24,797 nucleotides of DNA from Paracoccaceae bacterium. GTDB taxonomy: Bacteria > Pseudomonadota > Alphaproteobacteria > Rhodobacterales > Rhodobacteraceae. This document shows, piece by piece, positions 6,492 to 15,250 of the stretch; the stretch's first letter is position 1; the number at the start of each line of letters is the position of its first letter. The translations under genes and the position numbers were made by a program. The stretch is taken from positions 1-24,797 of the forward strand of contig JAKITE010000028.1 of the NCBI GenBank assembly GCA_021648225.1, written 5' to 3'. The notes under the pieces are model-generated. The model did not search any database. It had not been told where the DNA came from and worked only from the letters and a program-made list of their open reading frames with translations.

Positions 6492-8300
6492 ATGGCTGCA
6501 TATGAAATTACCGACCACTATTATGATGTGGTTGTTGTGGGCGCTGGCGGTGCGGGTTTGCGCGCCACGCTGGGCATGGCCGAACAGGGGCTGAAGACTG
6601 CCTGTGTCACCAAGGTTTTCCCGACCCGTTCGCACACCGTGGCAGCCCAAGGCGGCATTGCAGCCAGCCTTGCCAATATGGGGCCGGACAATTGGAAATG
6701 GCACATGTATGACACCGTCAAAGGGTCAGACTGGCTGGGCGATATGGACGCGATGGAATATCTGGTCCGCGAGGCCCCCAAGGCGGTTTATGAGCTGGAA
6801 CATTACGGCGTGCCTTTTTCGCGCACCGAGGAAGGCAAAATCTATCAGCGCCCGTTTGGCGGCCATACCACCGAATACGGCGAAGGCCCGCCGGTGCAAC
6901 GCACCTGTGCGGCCGCAGATCGCACCGGCCATGCCATGTTGCACACGCTTTACGGGCAATCCCTGAAAAACAATGCCGAGTTTTTCATCGAATATTTTGC
7001 CATTGATCTGATCAAATCCGAGGATGGAGAAATTCAGGGCCTGCTGGCATGGAAGCTGGACGACGGCACCTTGCACAGGTTCAACGCCAAAATGACAGTG
7101 CTGGCCACCGGCGGTTATGGCCGTGCGTTTTTCAGCGCTACATCGGCCCATACCTGCACCGGCGATGGTGGCGGTATGGTGGCGCGTCAGGGCTTGCCCC
7201 TGCAAGACATGGAATTTGTGCAATTCCACCCCACCGGCATTTATGGCGCAGGCATGTTGATTACCGAGGGCGCGCGCGGCGAAGGCGGTTACCTGACCAA
7301 TTCCGAAGGCGAACGTTACATGGAGCGTTACGCGCCAACCTACAAAGATCTGGCCTCGCGCGATGTTGTTTCGCGTTGCTCCACCATTGAAATCCGCGAA
7401 GGTCGCGGCGTTGGCCCGAACAAAGACCATGTTTATCTGAACCTGCAACATCTTCCGGCTGAAGCATTAGCCGAACGCCTGCCGGGTATTTCCGAAAGCG
7501 CAAAAGTGTTTGCCGGGGTTGATGTTACCAAAGAACCGATTCCGGTATTGCCAACCGTGCATTATAATATGGGTGGCATCCCGACCAATTATTGGGGGCA
7601 GGTTCTGAACCCGACAGCCGATGACCATGACCGTATTCAACCCGGATTGATGGCGGTGGGCGAGGCCGGTTGTGCAAGCGTTCACGGGGCCAATCGCCTT
7701 GGGTCCAATTCATTAATTGATCTGGTGGTATTTGGCCGCGCGGCGGCGATCAAGGCAGGTGAAATCATTGACCCCGATAGCGCCATTCGACCCACCAATC
7801 AGGCATCAACCGATTCGGCGCTGGAACGTTTTGACCGGATGCGCCACCTGAACGGCAGCATCGGCACAGCGGAACTCCGCCTGAAAATGCAAAAAACCAT
7901 GCAGGATGACGCAGCGGTTTTCCGCACTTCCGAAAGTCTGGCAGAGGGATGCGCCAAGATGGATAAAGTTGCCGGTATGATGAATGATCTAAGCGTTACC
8001 GACCGCTCTATGATCTGGAATTCCGACCTTATGGAGACGCTGGAGCTGGCAAACCTGATGCCAAACGCGCTGGCCACCATTGTTTCTGCTGAGGCGAGAA
8101 AAGAAAGCCGTGGCGCCCATGCCCATGAGGATTTCCCCGATCGTGATGATAAAAACTGGCGTAAACACTCATTGGCAACGGTGGGGGATGACTGGCAGGT
8201 TGATTTGACCTATCGTGATGTGCATCTAAACCCGCTAACCGCTGAAAAGGATGGCGGCATCGAGATGAAAAAGCTCGCGCCCAAAAAGCGTGTTTATTAA
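6492..8300 (+). CDS. sdhA: Succinate dehydrogenase flavoprotein subunit
   Basis: A 602-residue flavoprotein of normal length. GAGGAG at residues 17-22 binds FAD; His48 in RSHTVAAQGG is the covalent FAD attachment residue; the C-terminal catalytic region HGANRLGSNSLIDL is intact. It oxidises succinate to fumarate and passes electrons to the iron-sulfur subunit SdhB. AAGGA precedes the ATG. The frame shows no interruption. Located 14 bases after sdhD and followed by two lipoprotein genes before sdhB. Confidence 0.98.
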   Translation: MAAYEITDHYYDVVVVGAGGAGLRATLGMAEQGLKTACVTKVFPTRSHTVAAQGGIAASLANMGPDNWKWHMYDTVKGSDWLGDMDAMEYLVREAPKAVYELEHYGVPFSRTEEGKIYQRPFGGHTTEYGEGPPVQRTCAAADRTGHAMLHTLYGQSLKNNAEFFIEYFAIDLIKSEDGEIQGLLAWKLDDGTLHRFNAKMTVLATGGYGRAFFSATSAHTCTGDGGGMVARQGLPLQDMEFVQFHPTGIYGAGMLITEGARGEGGYLTNSEGERYMERYAPTYKDLASRDVVSRCSTIEIREGRGVGPNKDHVYLNLQHLPAEALAERLPGISESAKVFAGVDVTKEPIPVLPTVHYNMGGIPTNYWGQVLNPTADDHDRIQPGLMAVGEAGCASVHGANRLGSNSLIDLVVFGRAAAIKAGEIIDPDSAIRPTNQASTDSALERFDRMRHLNGSIGTAELRLKMQKTMQDDAAVFRTSESLAEGCAKMDKVAGMMNDLSVTDRSMIWNSDLMETLELANLMPNALATIVSAEARKESRGAHAHEDFPDRDDKNWRKHSLATVGDDWQVDLTYRDVHLNPLTAEKDGGIEMKKLAPKKRVY

Positions 8301-8310
8301 AGGAAATATT

Positions 8311-8592
8311 ATGAAACGGGTTTTTATTTTTTCGGGAATGGTGCTGGCAATTTCAGCCTGCACGCAAACATTTGAAACCATGAGCCGCGCTGATGCGATA
8401 GCCATGTGCAATGCACAGGCAGCGGAGGCCGCGCAGGTGGTTTCTGGCAACACAACCATTGGCGTGAATTCCCAAACCGGGCCAAGCTTTGGCATGGGAT
8501 TACGGATAAACCTGACACCAAAACCACAGGCGCAAACATTCGAGGCCTGCATGTCTGAACTGGCCAGCAACGGCCAAATACTGGAGGGATAG
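8311..8592 (+). CDS. Small lipoprotein between sdhA and sdhB (first)
   Basis: A 93-residue protein with a lipoprotein signal peptide: hydrophobic segment 4-14 and lipobox ISAC with Cys17 as the lipidated residue. The mature part has two further cysteines (Cys33 and one in FEACMSEL near residue 80) that could form a disulfide in the periplasm. Function unknown. AGGAAAT precedes the ATG; the gene lies 10 bases after sdhA. The same arrangement of two small genes between sdhA and sdhB is, as I recall, common in Rhodobacter-type genomes, which argues the gene is real and retained. No family name can be given. Confidence 0.85.
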   Translation: MKRVFIFSGMVLAISACTQTFETMSRADAIAMCNAQAAEAAQVVSGNTTIGVNSQTGPSFGMGLRINLTPKPQAQTFEACMSELASNGQILEG

Positions 8593-8595
8593 AAT

Positions 8596-8808
8596 ATGAA
8601 AAAAGCAGCAGCCTTAATGGCAGTGTTATTCTTGGCCGGTTGCCTTGAAACCACCAGCACCGGCGCGGTCGGGTATTTGCCTTCGGGTGCGTCTTTGTCA
8701 CCCGATGATCAGGTTATCTGGGCGGGCATGACGGATGAACAGAAACTGGCGGCCTTGCCGTATATTGAAAATGGCGGCACGATTGTGTCTAGCTTAGGGG
8801 CTAACTAA
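8596..8808 (+). CDS. Small lipoprotein between sdhA and sdhB (second)
   Basis: A 70-residue protein with a textbook lipoprotein signal: KKAAALMAVLFLAGC, lipobox LAGC with Cys16. The mature part is about 54 residues, has no other cysteine, and contains SPDDQVIWAGMTDEQK. It starts three bases after the stop of the first lipoprotein and ends three bases before sdhB, so all are cotranslated from one message. GGAGGG precedes the ATG at short distance. Function unknown; the position suggests an envelope role expressed together with complex II. Confidence 0.85.
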   Translation: MKKAAALMAVLFLAGCLETTSTGAVGYLPSGASLSPDDQVIWAGMTDEQKLAALPYIENGGTIVSSLGAN

Positions 8809-8811
8809 CCA

Positions 8812-9591
8812 ATGGTTGAACTCTCGCTTCCAAAGAATTCCCGTATGAAGGTTGGCAAAATCTGGCCAAAACCGGATGGTGCTACCAATGTGCGGGCCTT
8901 TAAAATCTATCGCTATGATCCCGATGCAGGGGAAAACCCGCGCATTGATACCTATTATATTGATCTGGATGATTGTGGCCCGATGGTGCTGGATGCGCTG
9001 ATCAAAATCAAAACCGACATTGACCCGTCGCTGACCTTTCGCCGCTCGTGCCGTGAGGGGATTTGTGGTTCTTGCGCCATGAATATTGACGGCATTAACA
9101 CGCTTGCCTGCCTATATGGCTGGGATGATGTTTCGGGCGATGTCAAAATCTATCCGCTGCCCCATATGCCGGTGGTCAAAGACCTGATCCCAGATCTGAC
9201 CCATTTTTATGCGCAACATGCCAGCATCATGCCGTGGCTGGAAACCAAAACCAACCGGCCTGCCAAAGAATGGCGGCAGTCTATCGAGGATCGCAAGAAA
9301 CTTGATGGTTTGTATGAATGCGTGATGTGCGCGTCCTGTTCGACGTCTTGCCCCAGCTATTGGTGGAATGGCGATCGTTACCTTGGGCCAGCAGCGTTGT
9401 TGCATGCCTATCGCTGGATTATTGATTCGCGTGACGAGGCAGCGGGTGAGCGTCTGGATGATCTGGAAGATCCGTTTAAGCTGTATCGTTGTCATACGAT
9501 TATGAATTGCACCCGTTCCTGCCCCAAAGGATTGAACCCTGCCAAAGCCATTGCCGAGCTGAAGAAAATGATGGCCGAGCGCAAGATGTAA
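8812..9591 (+). CDS. sdhB: Succinate dehydrogenase iron-sulfur subunit
   Basis: A 259-residue iron-sulfur protein with all cluster ligands present: [2Fe-2S] Cys80, Cys85, Cys88 and Cys100; [4Fe-4S] Cys170, Cys173, Cys176 and Cys237; [3Fe-4S] Cys180, Cys227 and Cys233. It carries electrons from SdhA to the quinone site formed with SdhCD. AGGGG lies 11 bases before the ATG. The stop is followed after one base by the start of the sulfotransferase-like gene, making that gene part of the same transcript. Confidence 0.97.
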   Translation: MVELSLPKNSRMKVGKIWPKPDGATNVRAFKIYRYDPDAGENPRIDTYYIDLDDCGPMVLDALIKIKTDIDPSLTFRRSCREGICGSCAMNIDGINTLACLYGWDDVSGDVKIYPLPHMPVVKDLIPDLTHFYAQHASIMPWLETKTNRPAKEWRQSIEDRKKLDGLYECVMCASCSTSCPSYWWNGDRYLGPAALLHAYRWIIDSRDEAAGERLDDLEDPFKLYRCHTIMNCTRSCPKGLNPAKAIAELKKMMAERKM

Positions 9592-9592
9592 T

Positions 9593-10426
9593 ATGGCGAA
9601 AGTCATTTATTTCATGTCTACCGGCCGGTGCGGCACCCAGTTTCTGGCGCAAATGCTGGGCAAAGCCGACCAAAACACAATGGTAGTGCATGAGGGCGCA
9701 GGGCCGAATTATAAATCTGCCACGGTTTTTCAATCGGCCGAATTTGAATCCGTTGTCAGCCAGACCCACCAGATTCGCCAGCAATTTGAAATCATTGACC
9801 AGCAACTGGCCGCCGGTGGCAGCTATATCGATACGGGCTGGCCCGCATATGCATGGGGACCATATTTTGAAAAACGCTTTGGCGCGGCGTTTCAGTTTAT
9901 CCATCTTTTGCGCAATCCTTTTGCCACAGCCGCATCCATGACCACCCACGCATTGCTTGGCGATGGTGACGATTCGCTAAGCAACGGCGGGATTATCCGC
10001 CCGCATCAACCAAATGTATCCTTTCCCGAATTTCAAACAGATTACGCTGATTTTTCGTATTTTGAACGGGGGCTGTATCATTGGCTGGAGGTGCACAGTT
10101 TTTTGAAAAACCAACATGCGTCACCGGCATTTCTGGGGGTTTTCAGGTTTGAAACGCTTTTTGACAATGGGCAGGGCGGCTTGCAAAGCCTTTGGCAGAA
10201 ATGCGGGTTTGATTTGGCTGGGTTTTCAGAAACCGAACCTTATGACAATTTTAATGTGCGGGCACGGCGGGGGTTTGCGACCGATAACAAAACCCTGCTG
10301 GCGCGGGTATGGGCATTGGCGCTGGCGCTTGGATATGATCAGGATTTATTGGAAACATGGTCAAATCAGGAATTCCTGAAAGCCCGCTATAGCAGCCCGC
10401 GCATTAGCCGCCGGCCAGTTCGATGA
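9593..10426 (+). CDS. Sulfotransferase-family-like protein
   Basis: A 277-residue protein. STGRCGTQFL at residues 9-18 resembles the 5'-phosphosulfate loop of PAPS-dependent sulfotransferases, and LLRNPFATAAS at 105-115 resembles the 3'-phosphate motif (R-N-P-x4-S). No signal peptide or membrane segment is visible, so it is probably cytoplasmic; the acceptor is unknown. It starts one base after sdhB without a clear ribosome binding site of its own, indicating translational coupling. The last 23 bases overlap the 3' end of the convergent ecm. A deacetylated or nucleotide-binding relative without transferase activity is the alternative, since the family is divergent. Confidence 0.7.
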   Translation: MAKVIYFMSTGRCGTQFLAQMLGKADQNTMVVHEGAGPNYKSATVFQSAEFESVVSQTHQIRQQFEIIDQQLAAGGSYIDTGWPAYAWGPYFEKRFGAAFQFIHLLRNPFATAASMTTHALLGDGDDSLSNGGIIRPHQPNVSFPEFQTDYADFSYFERGLYHWLEVHSFLKNQHASPAFLGVFRFETLFDNGQGGLQSLWQKCGFDLAGFSETEPYDNFNVRARRGFATDNKTLLARVWALALALGYDQDLLETWSNQEFLKARYSSPRISRRPVR

Positions 10427-12332
10427 TATCTGCCATGATTTTATTCAGGTCAAAATCCTTGGGGGTATAGACTTTTGCAATGCCTTGATCGCGCAGTTTT
10501 CCAGCGTCATCATCAGGAATAATGCCCCCGACAATAACCGGCGTCTCGGTGGTTTTCAGGGCCAAAAATTCGCTAAGCAGCGGCAGGTGGCTGCCCGAAA
10601 GAATCGACAGGCCGATCACATCGGCATTCTTACTTTCAGCAGTTTCCAGAATGGCTTTGGGCGTCATGCGGATGCCTTCGTAAATCACCCGCATGCCGCA
10701 ATCGCGGGCGCGCACCGCGATTTGCTCGGCGCCGTTGGAATGGCCATCCAGCCCCGGTTTGCCCATCAGGAATGTCAGTTGTTTGCCGGTTTTTTTGGCA
10801 TGGTTGCTAACCGCCGCGCGCAGATCATCAAGGCCGGTTGCGGTGTTGGAAACTGCATTTGAAACACCGGTTGGCGCGCGGAATTCGCCGTAAATTTTGC
10901 GCATGGTTGCGGCCCATTCGCCGGTGGTTACCCCTGCTTTGGCAGCGGTAATCGATGCCGGCATAATATTTTCGCCCGCTGTCGCGGCCGACCCGAGCGC
11001 GCTCAGCGCTGCCTGAACGGCAGCACTATCGCGCGTTTGGCGCCACGCATTTAACGCAGTGATCTGGGCAGATTCCAGCGCGGGGTCGACGGTCATTATA
11101 TCGTTTTTACCTGCGGTGAGCGGGCTGTTTTCGCCCTGTTCAAACCTGTTAACGCCAACCACGGTTGTTTTGCCGTTTTCGATATTTGCCAGCCGTTTTG
11201 AATTGCTTTCCACCAAGGCTGATTTCATATATCCAATCGCCGCCACCGCGCCGCCCATGGCGTCTATTTGCGCCAGTTCGGCGCGCGCGCCGGTTTTCAA
11301 GGCCTCGACTTTGCGATCCACCGCCGGGTTGCCATCAAACAGGTCGTCAAATTCCAGAAGATCGGTTTCATAGGCCATGATTTGCTGCATTCGCAAGGAC
11401 CATTGCTGATCCCACGGGCGGGGCAGGCCCAATGCCTCGTTCCATGCGGGCAGTTGCACAGCGCGGGCGCGGGCGTTTTTTGACAGGGTGACGGCCAGCA
11501 TTTCGATCAGAATACGATAAACGTTGTTTTCCGGTTGTTGCTCGGTCAGGCCAAGGGAATTAACCTGCACACCGTAACGAAACCGCCGCAATTTGGGGTC
11601 ATCAATACCGTAACGATCTAGGCAAATTTCATCCCACAGGTCCACAAACGCCCGCATTTTGCACATTTCGGTGACAAAACGGATACCGGCATTTACAAAA
11701 AACGAAACCCGCGCCACCACCTGCGGGAATTCCTGTTCTGGCACCTGATCTCGGGCTTGGTCCAGCACTGCAATGGCGGTGGCCAGCGCGAATGCCAGTT
11801 CTTGTTCCGGTGTCGCGCCGGCCTCTTGCAGATGATAGGAACAGACGTTCATCGGGTTCCATTTGGGCAGATTTTCTAGGCAATATCCGGCCACATCGCC
11901 AATCATTTTCAGGCTGGGTTCGGGCGGAAAAATATAGGTGCCGCGCGACAGGTATTCCTTGATAATATCGTTTTGCACGGTGCCGCGCAGGGCTGAAATA
12001 TTCGCACCTTGTTCTTCAGCCACAGCAATATACAGCGCCAGCAACCACGGCGCGGTGGCGTTGATGGTCATCGAGGTATTCATGGTTTCTAGCGGAATAT
12101 CATCAAATAACGCGCGCATGTCGCCCAGATGGCTGATGGGCACGCCAACCTTGCCGACCTCGCCCCGCGCCAAGATGTGATCACTGTCATAGCCGGTTTG
12201 CGTGGGCAGATCGAACGCTACGCTTAACCCGGTCTGGCCTTTGGCAAGATTGCTGCGAAACAGCGCATTTGATGCAGCAGCGGTGGAATGCCCCGCATAG
12301 GTGCGAAAAAGCCATGGTCTGTCTTTTTTCAT
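10404..12332 (-). CDS. ecm: Ethylmalonyl-CoA mutase
   Basis: A 642-residue coenzyme-B12-dependent mutase that turns (2R)-ethylmalonyl-CoA into (2S)-methylsuccinyl-CoA. The N-terminal substrate-binding barrel begins KDRPWLFRTYAGHSTAA and contains FDLPTQTGYDSDH; the C-terminal B12 domain (about 518-642) has the cobalamin signature D529-G-H531-SNG plus SILSGSH and VGGIIPDDD. The length and single-polypeptide layout match Ecm rather than the longer methylmalonyl-CoA mutase. Two adjacent ATGs (12335 and 12332) follow GGAGG; the second has the better six-base spacing. Divergent from the acyltransferase across a 141-bp gap that holds TTGC/GCAA repeats. Confidence 0.95.
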   Translation of the reverse strand: MKKDRPWLFRTYAGHSTAAASNALFRSNLAKGQTGLSVAFDLPTQTGYDSDHILARGEVGKVGVPISHLGDMRALFDDIPLETMNTSMTINATAPWLLALYIAVAEEQGANISALRGTVQNDIIKEYLSRGTYIFPPEPSLKMIGDVAGYCLENLPKWNPMNVCSYHLQEAGATPEQELAFALATAIAVLDQARDQVPEQEFPQVVARVSFFVNAGIRFVTEMCKMRAFVDLWDEICLDRYGIDDPKLRRFRYGVQVNSLGLTEQQPENNVYRILIEMLAVTLSKNARARAVQLPAWNEALGLPRPWDQQWSLRMQQIMAYETDLLEFDDLFDGNPAVDRKVEALKTGARAELAQIDAMGGAVAAIGYMKSALVESNSKRLANIENGKTTVVGVNRFEQGENSPLTAGKNDIMTVDPALESAQITALNAWRQTRDSAAVQAALSALGSAATAGENIMPASITAAKAGVTTGEWAATMRKIYGEFRAPTGVSNAVSNTATGLDDLRAAVSNHAKKTGKQLTFLMGKPGLDGHSNGAEQIAVRARDCGMRVIYEGIRMTPKAILETAESKNADVIGLSILSGSHLPLLSEFLALKTTETPVIVGGIIPDDDAGKLRDQGIAKVYTPKDFDLNKIMADIIELAGG

Positions 12333-12359
12333 CATAAGCCTCCGGTTGACGGGGTTATA

Positions 12360-12397
12360 TTGCACTGCAACGTAAATTGAGCAAGCAATAAAGTTGC
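12360..12397. promoter_or_regulatory. TTGC/GCAA repeat cluster upstream of ecm
   Basis: TTGC-N3-GCAA at 12360-12370 (the same core and spacing as upstream of mcl2), GCAA at 12381, and GCAA-N5-TTGC at 12385-12397 (the latter arrangement also occurs upstream of ccr). Five half-sites in 38 bp, where about 0.3 would be expected by chance at equal base frequencies. The cluster lies 28-65 bases before the ecm start and could also act on the divergent acyltransferase. An operator role is inferred. Confidence 0.4.
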
Positions 12398-12473
12398 GTA
12401 TAATGGTAAAATGGCGAAATATAATGATCAAGATAGGGCTGGACCTGAACCCAGACTGCTATAACCTGTTATC

Positions 12474-13871
12474 ATGTTGAATACGGTGGAAATACCCGTT
12501 TGGGTTTTGGTGATAGGCGGGGTTCTTGCATTGATCGCGGCATTGGAGCGGTTGCTTTTCCCGTCGGTGCGCTGGTTTTTTCGCACGCGGTTCAATCGCG
12601 CGGTTAAAAAGCTGAATAATCGTCTGCAACTGAAAATCCAGCCCTTTAAGCTGACCGACCGGCGGGTGTTGATTGATCGGCTGATTCATGACCCCGAAGT
12701 CGCGCAAGCCATTATCGAAGAAGCTGAAAGCAGCGATATACCAGCCGAGCTGGTTGCCCAGCGGGCCGCCAGATATGCGCGCGAAATTGTGCCGCATTTT
12801 TCGGCGTTTGCCTATTTTGGCTTTGCAGCAAAGGTGTCGCGCTGGATTTCGCAATCGCTTTATCGGGTGCGGCTGGGGTTTCTGGACGAATCCGCGATGG
12901 ATGCGGTTGACCCGGATTCAACCGTTGTATTTGTGATGAATCACCGGTCGAACATGGATTATGTGTTGGTGACCTATCTGGCCTCGGCCCGTTCTGCGCT
13001 GTCTTATGCGGTGGGGGAATGGGCGCGGATCTGGCCGCTTCAGGGGTTTATCCGGTCAATGGGGGCGTATTTTATTCGCCGAAAATCGCTTAACCCGTTG
13101 TATCGCAAGGTTTTAGCCCGTTATGTGCAAATGGCAACCGAGGGCGGCGTAACCCAGGCGATTTTCCCCGAGGGCGGGTTAAGCCGCGATGGCGGGCTGG
13201 GCAAAGCCAAGCTGGGATTGCTAAGCTATATCGTTAGCGGCTTTACGCCGGACAGCGTGAAAGACGTGGTTTTTGTGCCGGTAGGCCTGAATTATGATCG
13301 GGTTCTGGAAGATCGGGTTTTGCTGGCGGCAAAAGACCAGAGCGGCAAAAAGACCTTTCGTTTTGCGCCGGGGTCGTTTTTCAAATTCTTTTTCCATCAT
13401 ATCTGGCTGCGGATGCGGGGTAAATTCCACCGGTTTGGTTATGCGGTGGTTAGTTTTGGCAAGCCGGTTTCCTTGCGTGAATTTGTGGCGGCACGCGAGG
13501 GCCAGCCCCAAGAAAACCAGATCGCAGAGCTGGGGGATGCATTGATGCAGGCCATCGGCAATGTAATTCCGGTATTGCCGGTTTCGCTGATTTCCAAGGT
13601 TATGCTGGCGGCGAATGGCGAACCGATGCGTAAAATCGCCATCAAAGCATCCGCGCACCGGCTGTGGCAGAATTATGCAACCTCGGATGTTTATAACCAT
13701 ATCCCGCGCGGCGATGAGGATTATGCGGTGGATGTCGGCATTCGTATGTTGACCATGCGTAATATATTGCAGGAAATCGACGGGGTTTTGCAGATTAACC
13801 CCGAGAATAAACACCTGTTGGAATATTACGCCAAATCTATCGAACATTTGCCCCATAATTCACCCAAATAG
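12474..13871 (+). CDS. PlsB-like glycerol-3-phosphate/phospholipid acyltransferase
   Basis: A 465-residue membrane-associated acyltransferase. One N-terminal membrane helix (about 8-28) is followed by the PlsC/PlsB acyltransferase core: NHRSNMD at 156-162 with the catalytic His157 and Asp162, GAYFIRRKS at about 197-205, and FPEGGLSRDG at 231-240 for phosphate binding. The architecture fits a shortened glycerol-3-phosphate 1-acyltransferase (PlsB-like) rather than the small PlsC; the exact substrate is inferred. The ATG at 12474 lacks an obvious ribosome binding site. The next gene is ccr, 113 bases downstream; ecm is divergent. The position between two ethylmalonyl-CoA pathway genes is unusual for a lipid enzyme. 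Confidence 0.85.
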   Translation: MLNTVEIPVWVLVIGGVLALIAALERLLFPSVRWFFRTRFNRAVKKLNNRLQLKIQPFKLTDRRVLIDRLIHDPEVAQAIIEEAESSDIPAELVAQRAARYAREIVPHFSAFAYFGFAAKVSRWISQSLYRVRLGFLDESAMDAVDPDSTVVFVMNHRSNMDYVLVTYLASARSALSYAVGEWARIWPLQGFIRSMGAYFIRRKSLNPLYRKVLARYVQMATEGGVTQAIFPEGGLSRDGGLGKAKLGLLSYIVSGFTPDSVKDVVFVPVGLNYDRVLEDRVLLAAKDQSGKKTFRFAPGSFFKFFFHHIWLRMRGKFHRFGYAVVSFGKPVSLREFVAAREGQPQENQIAELGDALMQAIGNVIPVLPVSLISKVMLAANGEPMRKIAIKASAHRLWQNYATSDVYNHIPRGDEDYAVDVGIRMLTMRNILQEIDGVLQINPENKHLLEYYAKSIEHLPHNSPK

Positions 13872-13943
13872 AATTTTCTGCTGCAACGCACAAAAATAAC
13901 TTGCAGAGTTACAAAGATAATGTCATTACCCAAATGAAGCACT

Positions 13944-13960
13944 TTGCGCAACAATCTTGC
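13944..13960. promoter_or_regulatory. TTGCGCAA palindrome and GCAA-N5-TTGC upstream of ccr
   Basis: A perfect TTGCGCAA palindrome at 13944-13951 shares its right half with GCAA-N5-TTGC at 13948-13960; the latter layout also occurs at 12385-12397 before ecm. Two more half-sites (GCAA at 13883, TTGC at 13901) lie in the same 113-bp gap. The site ends 24 bases before the ccr start. Regulation of ccr by a factor shared with ecm and mcl2 is inferred. Confidence 0.35.
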
Positions 13961-13984
13961 GTGACCAAATTTGAGGATAGGACA

Positions 13985-15238
13985 ATGGCCCCTGAAAAAG
14001 ACCTGTATGAAATCGGTGAAATCCCCCCTATGGGCCATGTGCCAAAACAAATGTATGCATGGGCGATCCGGCGTGAACGCCACGGTGTGCCCGACAAAAG
14101 CTTTGCATGTGAAATTGTCGATACCCCCACGCTTGACAGTCACGAGGTGCTGGTCTTTGTGATGGCGGCAGGGGTGAATTATAACGGCGTCTGGGCGGGT
14201 CTCGGCACGCCGGTTTCGCCGTTTGATATTCACCAGCAGCCTTATCATATCGCGGGGTCCGATGCCTCGGGCATTATCTGGGCGGTGGGCGATAAAATCA
14301 AACGCTGGAAGGTGGGCGACGAGGTGGTCGTGCATTGCAACCAGGATGATGGCGATGACGAGGAATGTAACGGCGGCGACCCGATGTTTTCCGAAAGCCA
14401 GCGCATATGGGGGTATGAAACCCCTGACGGGTCTTTCGCGCAATTTACGCGGGTGCAAGCACAACAGCTGATGCGCCGCCCGACCCATCTGACTTGGGAA
14501 GAAAGTGCGTGTTATACCCTGACCTTGGCGACCGCTTATCGCATGTTGTTTGGCCATCGGCCCCATACCTTGAAACCGGGGCAAAATGTGCTGGTTTGGG
14601 GGGCGTCTGGCGGGCTTGGGTCTTTTGCTATTCAGTTGATTAATACGGCGGGGGGCAATGCGATTGGCGTGATTTCCGATGAAAGCAAGCGGGATTTTGT
14701 TATGAGCCTTGGCGCAAAAGGCGTGATTAATCGCAAAGATTTTGACTGTTGGGGGGAAATGCCGACGGTAAATACGGATGAATACAAGACATGGTTTGCC
14801 AATGCGCGCAAATTTGGCAAAGCCATCTGGGATATTACCGGCAAGGGTAATAATGTTGATGTTGTGTTTGAACATCCCGGGCAGGCGACCTTTCCGGTTT
14901 CGGTTTTTGTGGTTAAACGCGGTGGTATGGTGGTGATTTGTGCGGGCACAACCGGATATAATCTGACCATGGATGCGCGGTATTTGTGGATGCATCAAAA
15001 ACGGGTGCAAGGCAGCCATTTTGCCAATCTCAAACAGGCCAGCCAAGCCAATCAGCTGATGATCGAGCGGCGGATCGAACCTTGTATGTCCGAGGTTTTG
15101 CCATGGGGCCAAATACCTGACGCGCATACCAAAATGATGAATAATGAACACAAGCCCGGAAATATGGCAGTGCTGGTCAGCGCGCCAACCACCGGATTGC
15201 GAACATTGGAGGATGCGCGTGCGGCATCAAAATCATAG
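13985..15238 (+). CDS. ccr: Crotonyl-CoA carboxylase/reductase
   Basis: A 417-residue member of the medium-chain dehydrogenase superfamily that reductively carboxylates crotonyl-CoA to ethylmalonyl-CoA with NADPH and CO2, the key step of the ethylmalonyl-CoA pathway. Visible: KDLYEIGEIPPMGHVPKQMYAW-type N-terminus, GVNYNGVW at 63-70 (active-site Asn), the cofactor loop WGASGGLGSFA at 205-215 and the C-terminal NNEHKPGNMAV with the conserved His. Start: ATG at 13985 follows GAGGATAGGA; an in-frame TTG at 13901 and ATG at 13934 would add residues with no family similarity and would place coding sequence over the TTGC repeats. Simple crotonyl-CoA reductases of the family are the only close alternative. 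Confidence 0.95.
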   Translation: MAPEKDLYEIGEIPPMGHVPKQMYAWAIRRERHGVPDKSFACEIVDTPTLDSHEVLVFVMAAGVNYNGVWAGLGTPVSPFDIHQQPYHIAGSDASGIIWAVGDKIKRWKVGDEVVVHCNQDDGDDEECNGGDPMFSESQRIWGYETPDGSFAQFTRVQAQQLMRRPTHLTWEESACYTLTLATAYRMLFGHRPHTLKPGQNVLVWGASGGLGSFAIQLINTAGGNAIGVISDESKRDFVMSLGAKGVINRKDFDCWGEMPTVNTDEYKTWFANARKFGKAIWDITGKGNNVDVVFEHPGQATFPVSVFVVKRGGMVVICAGTTGYNLTMDARYLWMHQKRVQGSHFANLKQASQANQLMIERRIEPCMSEVLPWGQIPDAHTKMMNNEHKPGNMAVLVSAPTTGLRTLEDARAASKS

Positions 15239-15250
15239 AATCACGTTAAC

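Noticed and set aside
6726..7451. 241-residue minus-strand frame opposite sdhA
   Set aside because: sdhA is intact on the other strand and the frame has no family similarity.
12175..12184. A further TGTGATCACT inside ecm
   Set aside because: It is a single copy within coding sequence without the 21-bp partner, so it was not counted as an operator.
13901..13984. N-terminal extension of ccr from TTG 13901
   Set aside because: The extension lacks family similarity, and a good ribosome binding site precedes the ATG at 13985.
13826..15151. 441-residue open frame on the minus strand opposite ccr
   Set aside because: The plus strand encodes an unmistakable Ccr; the antisense frame has no recognisable domain and reflects codon bias.
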